NCBI RefSeq assembly: GCF_008370685.1
Contig: NZ_VTZU01000033.1
Span: 1-64,000, forward strand
DNA length: 64,000 nucleotides
Origin: Aquimarina sp. RZ0
GTDB taxonomy: Bacteria > Bacteroidota > Bacteroidia > Flavobacteriales > Flavobacteriaceae
Direction of reading: 5' to 3'
In this document: positions 19,001 through 26,629 of the stretch, in pieces
Numbering within the stretch: the stretch's first letter is position 1
How the letters are laid out: the number at the start of each line of letters is the position of its first letter
The notes under the pieces: generated by a model
What the model was told of the DNA's origin: nothing
The model's database searches: none
Seen by the model: the letters and a program-made list of their open reading frames with translations, nothing else
Position numbers and translations under genes: made by a program

Positions 19001-19480
19001 AATGTATTTATTCAACAAAATACTGAGACATATTCTACGACAAGTTGTGCTGTTACTATTTTTGGTGAAAACAATCAAAATAATTATACGAGTGAGTTAG
19101 TTTGCAGTAATCAAAGCTTTTTAGATAACCCTACGACTATAAGAATGGGCGAGTTTGTAGCTTTTGAAAAAACTCCTATGAAATATGAACCAGGGCAAGT
19201 TTTAGGTTCAGTAATTATAAATACCTCATTTAAAGTATACCCTGTGCCAGCAAAAAATACGTTGCATGTAAATATTTCGCTTGATAATGAGGTTTTTGAA
19301 GGAGCTCTGGTTATCTATGATTTAATGGGTAAAGAAATTTCTAGCGCGGCTGTCAATTATGTTTCAGGTAGTACAGCCTATCCTATTCAAGATCTTGAAG
19401 AAGGGATGTATTTATTAGTTTTAAGAAAGAATACTGGTGATATTTTGCATAAGGCTAGATTTGTTAAATCAAATTATTAA
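16034..19480 (+). CDS. T9SS surface protein with right-handed beta-helix repeats
   Basis: 1148 residues. The signal peptide is MKIIKLLLLLSLILGIGSHANAQ. Residues ~25-430 are a unique N-terminal region without a family I recognise. Residues ~560-1040 contain repeated N-rich turns (NNTILNSKHAVWVRG, NNTISNLLE, SNTVTGCKTGI, NNILNSSNNYGIYV) typical of a NosD-like right-handed parallel beta-helix, often a polysaccharide-binding or lyase fold. The last ~80 residues are a T9SS type A sorting domain (VYPVPAKNTLHVNI). Catalytic residues cannot be assigned. It is followed 13 bp after the stop by a type I palindromic element that may act in its 3' end. Confidence 0.88.
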   Translation: MKIIKLLLLLSLILGIGSHANAQLKGWVLPIRKLNTSSLTATPYLDFSSGHAVLTEKPFDGPASVQAVGNAEYCNNCAETNTKISEIIIHGLSNLTYPGGAPTGSIGEHPIGIRYEESCGAGAGGIRQEALLRNSNGDFLTHTSLTEISMGNGPTPGTFWFVSQVSNTRPYSAADYQVMLFDPNSTNVYTTAMVNNVIPIGEGNGEGFTEGVALGTEFVYQAIGNNFIPGLVGSTCRSIYIATNDARLVHLILDVNNFTILFGSSHIYNAGQVNNGLTLGIETSFPDPNNNNHARYVANSGKDGVFVSEVNGNGDFLSGAVSTSLQPNVNGSGDIVIANYNVEFDQTSSYLYFGEGDTTNRWISRYPLSSFGNNSTSEFVANFNSSSPRVVFFESAANNNIYVSEYQIPGSFTASIDEIVNPQLTSIDNVEVHEIVSDPGNLQKLSLGFPDWVDGEAPLESSGKQVEVCINGLCTNKEQYQVQILQGNQVLETITLFDDNCHSFYVCPGVSYNIRIDGDVVNQITMLTDDYSYEYNPYGVVNQVSGLINTDTYWSDTVYITGDVIVDNTVLDVTNTDVLFDECTSISFINGASIRANNSVFRTCDPNHVWNGLNFNDSAIEQNVINKCTFKNAWRATAFDNNSGANLHGNLFVNCSFGIYNFTGQYTPRSDFEGSVTDNNYILNDQFSTASSCRLNSVCYFIQSHGDFNSTVSGNAISDASNSAELRYGIELKGTKHAEIKNNTILNSKHAVWVRGDSPNSSTSIANVNGNVILNDQIGLLTGINIQSYKTTSVKNNTISNLLEPETSGNGIQIVYSRKFEIESNTVTGCKTGILGHLCFDGQIINNILNSSNNYGIYVKEPVHVNISCNEIDMDGYSGEEGSNAGIRYDAGAITNTDRINSNCILNTYNAIYLDNNDKTNPVLPEIRNNFLYNYSAYGIYSKMFTGSIGTSTSPGMNTFFSNNVAFDVYSETNIIFANNNFSLGTPSPNVFIQQNTETYSTTSCAVTIFGENNQNNYTSELVCSNQSFLDNPTTIRMGEFVAFEKTPMKYEPGQVLGSVIINTSFKVYPVPAKNTLHVNISLDNEVFEGALVIYDLMGKEISSAAVNYVSGSTAYPIQDLEEGMYLLVLRKNTGDILHKARFVKSNY

Positions 19481-19493
19481 ATCGTTGGTTATA

Positions 19494-19655
19494 ATACGAT
19501 TTATAACTAAAAATTTCGCATATTCATCGTTTCTTTTTCCTTTCTACTTCGTTTAAAAAATAAACCGTAGCTATAGCTATGCTTGATTTTTTTGCCTTGC
19601 ATAAAGAAAAAATAATTCAATGAATTTATACGAATTTTTTAATCACAAATCGTAT
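19494..19655 (-). repeat. 162-bp palindromic intergenic repeat, type I, copy B
   Basis: The reverse complement of copies A and C, identical over 162 bp by eye. It starts 13 bp after the stop of the beta-helix gene and lies between convergent genes, as the other two copies do. Confidence 0.93.
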
Positions 19656-19672
19656 AATTCAAAGGATGTATT

Positions 19673-19832
19673 GAACTCATCTTGGTTTTTTATTTTTAAC
19701 CGAAAATGAGTTGAAAATTTGATCAGATGAGGCATATTTTGTAGTCTACAATAACACAACAGACGAAAAAAGTAACGGAATATGGATGAATTTTAGCATT
19801 TTTTAGGAATTAGAAAAAACTAAAATGAGTTC
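19673..19832 (+). repeat. ~160-bp palindromic repeat, type IV
   Basis: Ends GAACTCAT (19673) and ATGAGTTC (19832) are inverted, and the next ~20 bp inside each end also pair (TTGGTTTTTT against the complement of AAAAAACTAA). The segment around 19686-19775 (AACCGAAAATGAGTTGAAA, GATGAGGCAT, TGTAGTCT) recurs at 22153-22240. It shares length and end sequence with type II elements. Confidence 0.75.
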
Positions 19833-19916
19833 ATAGTATTTGATTAACTCAAATAAAAAACTCGATTAGGTAGCATAAGTATACTTGACTGTATTTTGTA
19901 GAGTTTTATTTTCGCT

Positions 19917-19958
19917 CAAACAACAAGACAACAAATGCCAGCCATAAGAACAGAGTAA
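19917..19958 (+). pseudogene. 3' remnant of a second serine hydrolase gene
   Basis: The bases ACAAATGCCAGCCA-AAGA-AGAGTAA match the end of the serine hydrolase gene (15202-15233) almost exactly. The frame reads QQMPAIRTE-stop against KQMPAKRIE-stop. Upstream of about 14 codons no similarity remains. It is followed by a strong terminator, as expected for a gene end. This looks like the last trace of a paralogue removed by deletion or replaced by the palindromic repeats. Confidence 0.6.
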
Positions 19959-19967
19959 TATATTATT

Positions 19968-20014
19968 CGGATATGTAAATATAACCTTGCAGTAAGGTTG
20001 TATTTACATATCCG
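19968..20014. terminator. Strong terminator hairpin
   Basis: 14-bp arms (19968-19981 and 20001-20014) with an inner ACCTT/AAGGT stem, followed by a T run on the plus strand. It probably belonged to the decayed gene and may now also end miaE transcripts. Confidence 0.8.
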
Positions 20015-20050
20015 TATTTTTTTATTCTCACGTATACCAAAAAATAACTA

Positions 20051-20635
20051 CTATCCATGGATAGTTTCTTTTTTACCATATTTTTGAATAAGTTCTCCTT
20101 CGAATTTTAGAAGATCCTGCCATTGTTTGTCGACATCTATATCTTTTCCATATTTACGTGCAAAACCTATAAAAGTGGTATAATGCCCCGCTTCACTAAT
20201 CATTAGGTCGTGATAAAATTTAGACAGTTCAGGATCTTTTATTTTCTCTGATAGAAGTTTAAAACGTTCACAACTACGCGCTTCTATCATCGCAGAAAAT
20301 AATAATCTACTAACTAGACCTTGTTGACGGCTACCACCTTGTTTTACCTTATATTTGAATAACTCATTAACATAACTGTCTTTACGTTCGCGCCCTAATG
20401 TAAATCCTCGTTTCTTTATAAGTTCATGAACCATCTGAAAATGTTCTAATTCTTCTTGTGCCAAGATCAATAGATCGGTGACTAAATCCTCATGCTCAGA
20501 GTTTAGTGTGATAATAGTAATAGCATTCGTAGCAGCTTTTTGTTCACACCAGGCGTGATCTGTCAGGATTTCTTCGATATTGGATTCTACAAGAGCAGCC
20601 CAACGTGGATCTGTAGCTAATTTTAAACCAAGCAT
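20051..20635 (-). CDS. miaE: tRNA-(ms2io6A37) hydroxylase MiaE
   Basis: A 194-residue ferritin-like di-iron enzyme that hydroxylates the isopentenyl group of 2-methylthio-N6-isopentenyl-adenosine at position 37 of tRNAs. The di-iron ligand pattern is visible: E in DHAWCEQKAATNA, EELEHFQMVHE (ExxH), MIEARSCERF and SEAGHYTTF (ExxxH). Length is normal. The start at 20635 has a promoter box 24 bp upstream. It is monocistronic. Its substrate depends on MiaA and MiaB, which are not in the window. Confidence 0.93.
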   Translation of the reverse strand: MLGLKLATDPRWAALVESNIEEILTDHAWCEQKAATNAITIITLNSEHEDLVTDLLILAQEELEHFQMVHELIKKRGFTLGRERKDSYVNELFKYKVKQGGSRQQGLVSRLLFSAMIEARSCERFKLLSEKIKDPELSKFYHDLMISEAGHYTTFIGFARKYGKDIDVDKQWQDLLKFEGELIQKYGKKETIHG

Positions 20636-20658
20636 AGTTTATGTATTTTGATAAGTAT

Positions 20659-20666
20659 CAAAGGTA
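20659..20666 (-). promoter_or_regulatory. -7 promoter box of miaE
   Basis: CAAAGGTA on the plus strand reads TACCTTTG, a full match to TAnnTTTG, 24 bp from the miaE start codon. Confidence 0.55.
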
Positions 20667-21186
20667 CAAATTGAACTTAGCCTGAGTAGTGATTTCATGT
20701 CAAAAGTTTGGTTTTCCAGGATACAGCGAGGATGTATGCAAATATTTGTAATATGTAATAATCTTGTAGTATCAGTAATAGTAAGTATTTCAAAGATTCT
20801 TCTTCCAAAAAAAGCTGTTCTCGATACAATTTGTTTTCATATCATTTAGACAAAATCTTTTTTAAACATAATTATTTCTAATGCACAACAGGTCATCTAA
20901 TGTGTTTATATATAAACTTATAATGGTTTAGCTATAGGTATTTTCCTTTGATCAATATTATGTTAAGGGATATACAATCTATACAGGAGATGTCTCGATA
21001 CATGGCAGCGGATAAAAGAAGATTAAAGTAGGAAATTATGATCTATGGTAAAAAAATGGATGAATTTGTGTTAGTAATTATAAAATTTGCATCAATTTAG
21101 TAAACCACCTGGAGACAAATCGAGGTATTTATTGGAAAAAAAAACAGTTCGATTTCGAGGTAAGCATTTAAATATCGATTATCGAG

Positions 21187-21349
21187 TAAGAGCTTGTTTA
21201 AAAACCTTACTTCTTGAAAACAAATATTTTAAGAACCGTGAGCTTACTTCAAATTAATGTAAATATCTCGATATACTCATAATTAGAAGTGTACTCAGAA
21301 CCTCAAACTATTGATTTTCAATTTGTATTCTTTTTAAACATACTCTAAA
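21187..21349 (+). repeat. ~162-bp palindromic repeat, type III, copy 1
   Basis: Begins TAAGAGCTTGTTTAAAAACC and ends TTTTTAAACATACTCTAAA; the halves are imperfect reverse complements (GTTTAAAAA, GAACC/GGTTC, CTTC-AATTA). A very similar inverted copy lies at 51534-51695. It sits directly upstream of the DsbA-like gene, so it may form part of its leader. Confidence 0.82.
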
Positions 21350-21362
21350 AGAAATTATAAGC

Positions 21363-22097
21363 ATGTCTAAAAATACAGATCTCAATTGCGATATATCGTC
21401 AGGAAATTGTTCTTCAATAAAAGCAACGGATCAAAAAACTATGAGAACAACTTCCAGAAAGGCAACATCAAAGCTCAAAGTTATTTATTATTATGATGCC
21501 TTATGTGGTTGGTGTTATGGATTTAATCCCGTTATATCCAGAATAGAGGAGGAATATGCTGATAAAATTAAAATAGAAACTATTAGTGGAGGATTGTTTA
21601 CAGGGAATAGAGTAGGGTATGTAAATGAAGTAGCACCGTACATTAGAGCCGGTGCATATAAAAATGTAGAGTTAATAACAGAGGTAAAGTTTGGAGAAGC
21701 TTTTTTAAAAGATGTATTTGGAGACGGCACTATGTTTCTGGATTCATTTCCGTCTTCTGTAGCACTATGTATTGTAAAAGAAAAATATCCCGCACAAGCA
21801 TTAAAATTTTCAAAATTATTATTAAATGCTTTTTATGAAGAAGGCCTGAGTCCAATTGACATAAATGATTTGGCTACGTGTGCTGCAAAAATAGGTGTTG
21901 ATACAAAAGAATTTTTACACGATATGCAGAAAAACAGCTATAAGAAAGCTACTCAAAAAGAGTTTGAAGCTTTTAGAAAAAGTCAATTGGGAGGAATGCC
22001 ATCTCTTGTTTTAGAAAAAGAAGGAGAACGATTCTTACTATCTAGTGGTTTTATAAAATTTGATGTGTTACAGGATAGATTAGAACAGTATTTATAA
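21363..22097 (+). CDS. DsbA-family thioredoxin-fold protein
   Basis: A 244-residue protein with a DsbA-like fold: a beta-strand leading into the redox motif LCGWCYGF (C48-G-W-C51), a helical insert, and a cis-proline segment GGMPSLVLE near residue 218. There is no signal peptide, so it probably acts in the cytoplasm, like FrnE-type oxidoreductases, rather than in periplasmic disulfide formation. The first ~25 residues are polar and cysteine-bearing (CDISSGNC); Met27 (MRTTSRK) is an alternative start. The palindromic element directly upstream leaves the promoter unclear. Confidence 0.82.
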   Translation: MSKNTDLNCDISSGNCSSIKATDQKTMRTTSRKATSKLKVIYYYDALCGWCYGFNPVISRIEEEYADKIKIETISGGLFTGNRVGYVNEVAPYIRAGAYKNVELITEVKFGEAFLKDVFGDGTMFLDSFPSSVALCIVKEKYPAQALKFSKLLLNAFYEEGLSPIDINDLATCAAKIGVDTKEFLHDMQKNSYKKATQKEFEAFRKSQLGGMPSLVLEKEGERFLLSSGFIKFDVLQDRLEQYL

Positions 22098-22467
22098 AAA
22101 GTGTTTTGTGATAAGGTTGAAAGATTATTGAATGGGGAATAGAATTCATTTTGACTTTTTATTTTTAACCGAAAATGAGTTGAAATTTAACCAGATGAGG
22201 CATTTTTTGTAGTCTGTAGTGCTATTGTAGACGAAAAAAGTTCATAAAAAGAATGAGATATTTTAAACGAAATTGGAACAAAGTTCGTGGAGACGAATAT
22301 GATAACTGAGAAAAATCTATTTGGTATTTGATTAAAAGATAATCAGATTGAATTTTATAGTAGATTATGCATTTTTATAATAAAAAACAGAAAAGCTGTC
22401 ACACCTGGCGGGTGGATTTTGTCTAAAAGGGTAACAAATAAATTTATAAACTTTACAAGACAAAATT
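22098..22467. other. Intergenic region with a partial type IV repeat
   Basis: Contains a degraded type IV palindrome copy (22153-22240) and, at 22403-22418, a short GC-rich hairpin (CACC-TGGC-GGGTG) about 50 bp before the SRPBCC gene. No gene is seen. Confidence 0.55.
22153..22240 (+). repeat. Partial type IV repeat
   Basis: Matches the left part of the 19673-19832 element: TTTTTATTTTTAACCGAAAA, TGAGTTGAAA, CAGATGAGGCAT, TGTAGTCT, then GACGAAAAAAGT. The right-hand end is not recognisable, so the copy is worn or truncated. Confidence 0.65.
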
Positions 22468-22854
22468 ATGAGGAAATCAACAACGCAGACAATTAGTATT
22501 AGTGTTCAATACGACATGGTATTTGAGTATATTTCTAATCCTTTAACACAAAAGGAATGGGCAATAAACTTTATAAAAGACGTAAAAAAAGTTGATAATA
22601 GTTTTATCGCCATAACTCCGTTTGGAGAAATTCCATTGGCATTTAAATCTGACAAAGAAATGGGAATAATCGATATTATTCTTGGCGGAGGAGAACCTAT
22701 TCCCACACGGCTTATTAAAAACAATGGAGGATGTGAATATGTATTTACATTATTTCAACCAAAAGAAATGCCTGATAGTGTTTGGGAAAACGAAGGGATT
22801 CCAGGGTTAATTGAAGAATTGAAAGCACTTAAATCAATACTGGAGCGCAAATAG
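22468..22854 (+). CDS. SRPBCC (START-like) family protein
   Basis: A 128-residue single-domain protein. The N-terminal pattern (TISISVQYDMVFEYISNP...KEWAINFIKDV) is typical of the SRPBCC/polyketide-cyclase helix-grip fold, which makes a cavity for a small hydrophobic ligand. No catalytic residue can be assigned. It precedes an ECF sigma factor by 150 bp on the same strand and may be in the same regulatory neighbourhood. Confidence 0.78.
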   Translation: MRKSTTQTISISVQYDMVFEYISNPLTQKEWAINFIKDVKKVDNSFIAITPFGEIPLAFKSDKEMGIIDIILGGGEPIPTRLIKNNGGCEYVFTLFQPKEMPDSVWENEGIPGLIEELKALKSILERK

Positions 22855-23004
22855 ATAGCTATTCATATTCTGAATTTTAGTTTGATATTTTTAAAATCAA
22901 TTATTAATTTGTTTCAGTGTTTGATAACTAAAAGTTGGATTATACCAGAGAAATATCGTAGTTTCTAATAATATTCATTGAGAGTTAATTGGTATTGTAA
23001 TTTT

Positions 23005-23817
23005 ATGAAAATGATTAGTTTAAATGATAAAGTAAAAAGCGCAGTTGAAGGTGATAAAAAAGCGCTTGAAGAAATTGTGATACAAATTCAGGGATTGATT
23101 TATAATTTGGCCGTTAGGATGCTTTGGCATCCTGATGATGCCAAAGATACTACGCAGGAGATATTGATCAAGGTCATTACAAATTTGAGTAGTTTTAATC
23201 ACAAAAGTAAGTTCACCACCTGGGTGTATAGATTAGCATCTAATACTTTAATCAATTTTCAAAATAAAAAATTGAAACAACAGGTTTATTTTGATCAATA
23301 CGAACATCAATTACAACAAGGTTTTTCTGAGACTATTGCATATACTACGAATAAGGCAGAACAAAATTTGTTGATTCAGGAAGCAAAGATTGGTTGTTCT
23401 AATGCCATGTTACAATGCTTGAATAGAGAAAGCCGCTTGACTTATATCATAGGTGAAATATTAGAATTTAATAGTAGAGAAGGAGCAATAATATGTAATA
23501 TTACACCAGAAAATTTCAGAAAAAGACTATCACGCTCTAAGAAAAGCTTACACAATTTCTTACATAAAAACTGTGGGATAATAAATACTAACAACACATG
23601 TAGATGTTATAAAAAAGTAGATAATTCTATCAAAAACAAGAATATACAACCAGATAACCTATTATTTGCAAAAGATATTAAAAACACGAATTTGATAAAA
23701 TCAATTGAATATATTCAAAATGAAGTAGATTTGTATAGATCTAATCCTGAGTATGATACTCCCGATTTGATACTAAAAGAAGTGAGAAAAATAGTATCCA
23801 CTAACAGAAATATATAA
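23005..23817 (+). CDS. ECF-type RNA polymerase sigma factor with a cysteine-containing C-terminal extension
   Basis: 270 residues from the ATG at 23005; a TTG at 22978 is less likely. Residues ~10-80 are sigma region 2 (LVRMLWHPDDAKDTTQEIL-type helix, then SKFTTWVYRLASNTLINF). Residues ~125-185 are a divergent region 4 (TPENFRKRLSRSKKSLHNFL). After that comes a ~90-residue extension with the cysteines CG-x8-CRC (NTCRCYKK). Similar extensions occur in a subgroup of sigma factors that lack an adjacent anti-sigma. None is seen here. Neighbours are SRPBCC, DinB-like and NTF2-like genes. The cysteines could bind metal or sense redox state; that is inference. Confidence 0.85.
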   Translation: MKMISLNDKVKSAVEGDKKALEEIVIQIQGLIYNLAVRMLWHPDDAKDTTQEILIKVITNLSSFNHKSKFTTWVYRLASNTLINFQNKKLKQQVYFDQYEHQLQQGFSETIAYTTNKAEQNLLIQEAKIGCSNAMLQCLNRESRLTYIIGEILEFNSREGAIICNITPENFRKRLSRSKKSLHNFLHKNCGIINTNNTCRCYKKVDNSIKNKNIQPDNLLFAKDIKNTNLIKSIEYIQNEVDLYRSNPEYDTPDLILKEVRKIVSTNRNI

Positions 23818-24216
23818 GAAATATAGAACGTACTAAGTGTTTTTAAATTTGAACTCATCTTGAGTAGAGGTTTTCAACCGAAAAGTTTGGCTTTTGTACT
23901 ATAATGAAGTCGTTTTTTTAGTATTGCTTTAGCTACTAAAAAAATCGACAAAATTAGCGTGCAAAATGTAAATTTTGTACCTCAACGCAGTACTCAAGAA
24001 AAGTTCTTTGATAAAGTACTGTTAATAGCATAATAAAATGAGTATTGAATTGGTAAATTTCGAACGCATTATACAATTCTGATTTGAATTTACTCATAAA
24101 AAAACAAAAGTTCAGTATAACCAGCCACAGTAAACCTTCCTTTTTCAAGGATTGGGTAAGGAGGGACAGTTTTGTTGGATGAATTCAAGTTGGGAATGCT
24201 ATTAAATCTATAGTTT
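23818..24216. other. Intergenic region with a type II palindrome
   Basis: Between the sigma factor and the DinB-like gene. It holds the type II palindrome at 23851-24006 and then about 200 bp of AT-rich DNA with a GC-richer patch near 24130-24170 (AACCTTCC and GGAGGG) that could be another repeat remnant. No gene is seen. Confidence 0.6.
23851..24006 (+). repeat. ~156-bp palindromic repeat, type II, copy 1
   Basis: Starts GAACTCATCTTGAGTA and ends TACTCAAGAAAAGTTC, so the ends pair. The halves fold around TTGCTTTAGCTA flanked by T7 and A7 runs. An inverted relative lies at 55984-56143 and shares CAACCGAAAAGTTTGG, TTTTGTACTATAATGAAGT and GTGCAAAATGTAAATTTTG. The centre resembles that of type I elements. 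Confidence 0.82.
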
Positions 24217-24729
24217 ATGAAAGATCAACTTATTTTAGAAGAATATAATGAGTATTATGGTATTTATATTGCTAAAGCAGCGAATGCTGACGTTCTGGAA
24301 GGATTAAAATCTGGAAAAAAAGAATTTGTTGATTTTGTAAATACGATTCCCGAAGAGAAATTAACATATGCATATCGAGAAGGTAAATGGACAATTGCAG
24401 AGGTATTACAACATTTGATTGATAGCGAACGCATATTTAGTTATAGAGCGCTCTGTTTTGCCATGAATGATAATAGTTTACTACCAGGTTTTGACCAGAA
24501 TCTATATGTGCTTAACTCGAATACCAGGCAATATCCTAAAGCAAGATTCATAGAGGATTTTGAAGCAGTTCGTACTAGTTCAATTTCCCTATTCAGAAGT
24601 TTTACTGATGACATGTTACAAAGAATAGGTACGGCAAGTGGAAGTCCTTTGAGTGCTAGAGCTGTTGGTTATATACTTGCAGGACATCAAAAACATCATA
24701 TAGAGGTGATTAAGGAACATTATTTATAA
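24217..24729 (+). CDS. DinB superfamily protein (putative metal-dependent hydrolase/transferase)
   Basis: A 170-residue four-helix-bundle protein of the DinB_2 type. The family's metal-binding histidines are visible: one in WTIAEVLQHLIDSERIF and two in GHQKHHIEVIKEHYL at the C-terminus. Related proteins are thiol-S-transferases, for example bacillithiol transferases (BstA/YfiT). Since this organism carries bshA, a bacillithiol-dependent role is a reasonable guess, not shown by the sequence. It probably forms an operon with the NTF2-like gene 8 bp downstream. Confidence 0.85.
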   Translation: MKDQLILEEYNEYYGIYIAKAANADVLEGLKSGKKEFVDFVNTIPEEKLTYAYREGKWTIAEVLQHLIDSERIFSYRALCFAMNDNSLLPGFDQNLYVLNSNTRQYPKARFIEDFEAVRTSSISLFRSFTDDMLQRIGTASGSPLSARAVGYILAGHQKHHIEVIKEHYL

Positions 24730-24737
24730 TCGATTAA

Positions 24738-25121
24738 ATGACCAAAGAAGAAGTTGCCAGAAGCTACTTATCTTTTTTAGAACAAGGAAAGGTAAAGGAG
24801 ATTGTTACTCTTTTTACAAAAGAGGGAATTGTAATATCTCCGGTATACGGAACTTTGCCAGCTTCTGAATTTTATGAGACATTGGCAGACGATACAAGTT
24901 CTTCAGAATTAACGTTTGATGGATTGTTTTATGAGAAAGAGTCTGATAGAATATCATTGCTTTTTGATTATATCTGGAGATTAAAGAAAGGAAATATTGT
25001 AAAATTTAAGGTAGTGGATATATTAGAAATGACTTCAGAAAATAAAATTAAAAAGCTAACGATTATCTATGATACAGTTCATAGCAGAGAAGAAATTAAA
25101 AAATTAAGAGCAGCAACCTAA
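24738..25121 (+). CDS. NTF2-like (SnoaL-type) family protein
   Basis: A 127-residue single-domain protein with the alpha-beta layout of the NTF2/SnoaL cone fold: an N-terminal helix followed by FTKEGIVISPVYGTLPASEFYE, then strands (RISLLFDYIWRLKKGNIVKFKVVDILEM). Such proteins are small ligand-binding or isomerase-like enzymes; the activity is unknown. It starts 8 bp after the DinB-like gene, so the two are likely cotranscribed. It ends convergent to a hydrolase operon with only 13 bp between stops. Confidence 0.8.
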   Translation: MTKEEVARSYLSFLEQGKVKEIVTLFTKEGIVISPVYGTLPASEFYETLADDTSSSELTFDGLFYEKESDRISLLFDYIWRLKKGNIVKFKVVDILEMTSENKIKKLTIIYDTVHSREEIKKLRAAT

Positions 25122-25134
25122 GCAGATAAAAGTT

Positions 25135-25767
25135 TTATATAATACCTTCAAGAGTTTTAGGATTTAATTCATGCCCTCCTGGATGCGTTATAAATTTTAT
25201 TTGTGGTAAAATTTGTTGTACTCTTTCTTTTTCTGCAGCCACTTTTTCTATTTCAAAATAAGGATCATTCTCGCCTACAATATGAGTAATTGTAGTCGTA
25301 TTTGATAGAAAAGTAAAATCTACTTTTGTCAATTCTTTGGGAAAACCTCCGGAGATCATGATCAGGGAATCACAGTTTATTTTTCTGGAAGCTATCCATC
25401 GACTGGCAATACTGACACCCTGAGAGTATCCTAATACGATTAATCTTGTGTTTTTTGTGAGATTTTCTGCTTTTACAACGGCATCAATATAGGAGAGTAC
25501 ATTTTCGGTATCTACCTTCGTATTTTCTTTGGTAAGCCAACTGGATCCAACACGTTTATAATCATTATTCTTGTAGTATTTTGAAGGAGCTTGTGGGGCA
25601 ATTATATAGTTTTCTTCGGGCAATAAATCCTGAAATAAACGAATGAAATACCTGCTTAAATATCCTATTCCGTGAAAAACCAGCCAAACACTTTTTGTGT
25701 GAGATGTTAAATCATTTAAGGTGTCATAGGTATTTGTGGATTGATAAACTACCTCTTTTTGTATCAT
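25135..25767 (-). CDS. Alpha/beta hydrolase, phospholipase/carboxylesterase type
   Basis: 210 residues from the ATG at 25767. A longer frame from 25854 would overlap the upstream gene by 77 bp and is rejected. The fold has the oxyanion strand WLVFHGIGYLSRYF, the nucleophile elbow GYSQG, the acid in GENDPYF and the catalytic histidine in THPGGHEL at the C-terminus. This matches esterase YpfH-like members. It is the last gene of a TetR-controlled operon and follows another alpha/beta hydrolase by 10 bp. The substrate is unknown. Confidence 0.87.
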   Translation of the reverse strand: MIQKEVVYQSTNTYDTLNDLTSHTKSVWLVFHGIGYLSRYFIRLFQDLLPEENYIIAPQAPSKYYKNNDYKRVGSSWLTKENTKVDTENVLSYIDAVVKAENLTKNTRLIVLGYSQGVSIASRWIASRKINCDSLIMISGGFPKELTKVDFTFLSNTTTITHIVGENDPYFEIEKVAAEKERVQQILPQIKFITHPGGHELNPKTLEGII

Positions 25768-25777
25768 TTTTTTCAGT

Positions 25778-26626
25778 TTAAATTTGGAACCATTCGTTAA
25801 TAATTGGCCACAAGATATCCTGATTTTTTCTTCTAAAAAAGTCAAAATGTCCAATTGTTTTTAAGTTATAATCTGATGGTCTTATATGTTTGCGTATTAC
25901 AGTTGCATTTTTATAGATATGATCTCCTAAAATGTCAACAGATTTTTTTGGTGCAAAAAGATCATCATCAATACTTATCAGTAACATAGGTTTTTTTATA
26001 TGTTCATAATAGGGTTCAGTCTGTTTTTTTGTAAAATGTAGCATAGAATCCGGATGTAATAATAGGGTAGACCAATCCTTTGCGGCCTTTGTTGATAAAG
26101 GAGCGCCTAAACCAAACCAGGCAGATGGATAATATCCTAGAATACGAGTAGTAATCGGTACAAAAAAATTAAAATTAATATAAATCAAAATCCTCATTTT
26201 GGTAGAGAAGTGTTTATAAAACCCATATTGGGAACCAATGGTAAGATATTTTTCATAATATTGGTAGGCATCACTAAAGCCTATGCTATTGCCGCCATAG
26301 CTATGACCGATCAGGTATTGGATATTCGCAGTATATTGCTTTTTGGCATATATAGAAACAGCCTTAAAATCCTGAGCCCAGGACAAAAAACCATGGTCTT
26401 TTAGTGATTGGATACGTTGAGAAGTAGAGCTGCCAATGCCTCTATAATCAAAAGTAAACACATGACACCCAGACTCAGAAAGATACGTTGCCATATTAAA
26501 ATAAAATTTTTGAGGTACCGCAACAGCAGGAGCAAAGACAATAGTTTTGTCAATTGGAGAATCAGGAATGAATTCATGTACCGAAATAGGATAATTATCA
26601 AAGGATTTTACCGTATAAGCTTGCAT
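25778..26626 (-). CDS. Alpha/beta hydrolase (serine aminopeptidase S33-like)
   Basis: 282 residues with an alpha/beta-hydrolase fold: FAPAVAVPQKFY oxyanion region, YRGIGSS, nucleophile elbow GHSYGGN (about residues 107-113), acid in ISIDDDLFAP and histidine in TIGHFDFF. No signal peptide. It belongs to a group annotated as predicted alpha/beta hydrolases with a conserved GYYP-SAWFGLG middle region. It starts 3 bp after the TetR stop, so it is cotranscribed with the repressor, whose ligand may be related to its substrate. Confidence 0.85.
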   Translation of the reverse strand: MQAYTVKSFDNYPISVHEFIPDSPIDKTIVFAPAVAVPQKFYFNMATYLSESGCHVFTFDYRGIGSSTSQRIQSLKDHGFLSWAQDFKAVSIYAKKQYTANIQYLIGHSYGGNSIGFSDAYQYYEKYLTIGSQYGFYKHFSTKMRILIYINFNFFVPITTRILGYYPSAWFGLGAPLSTKAAKDWSTLLLHPDSMLHFTKKQTEPYYEHIKKPMLLISIDDDLFAPKKSVDILGDHIYKNATVIRKHIRPSDYNLKTIGHFDFFRRKNQDILWPIINEWFQI

Positions 26627-26629
26627 GAG

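Larger units (their letters stand above)
19481..20050. other. Convergent repeat-rich gap with a gene remnant
   Basis: Between the beta-helix gene and miaE. It contains a type I palindrome (19494-19655), a type IV palindrome (19673-19832), a decayed serine hydrolase tail (19917-19958) and a strong terminator (19968-20014). Confidence 0.8.
20636..21362. other. Divergent intergenic region with a type III palindrome
   Basis: Holds the miaE promoter, about 500 bp in which I see no gene, a worn repeat at ~21100-21190 shared with 15469-15523, and the type III palindrome at 21187-21349, which ends 13 bp before the DsbA-like gene. Confidence 0.6.
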
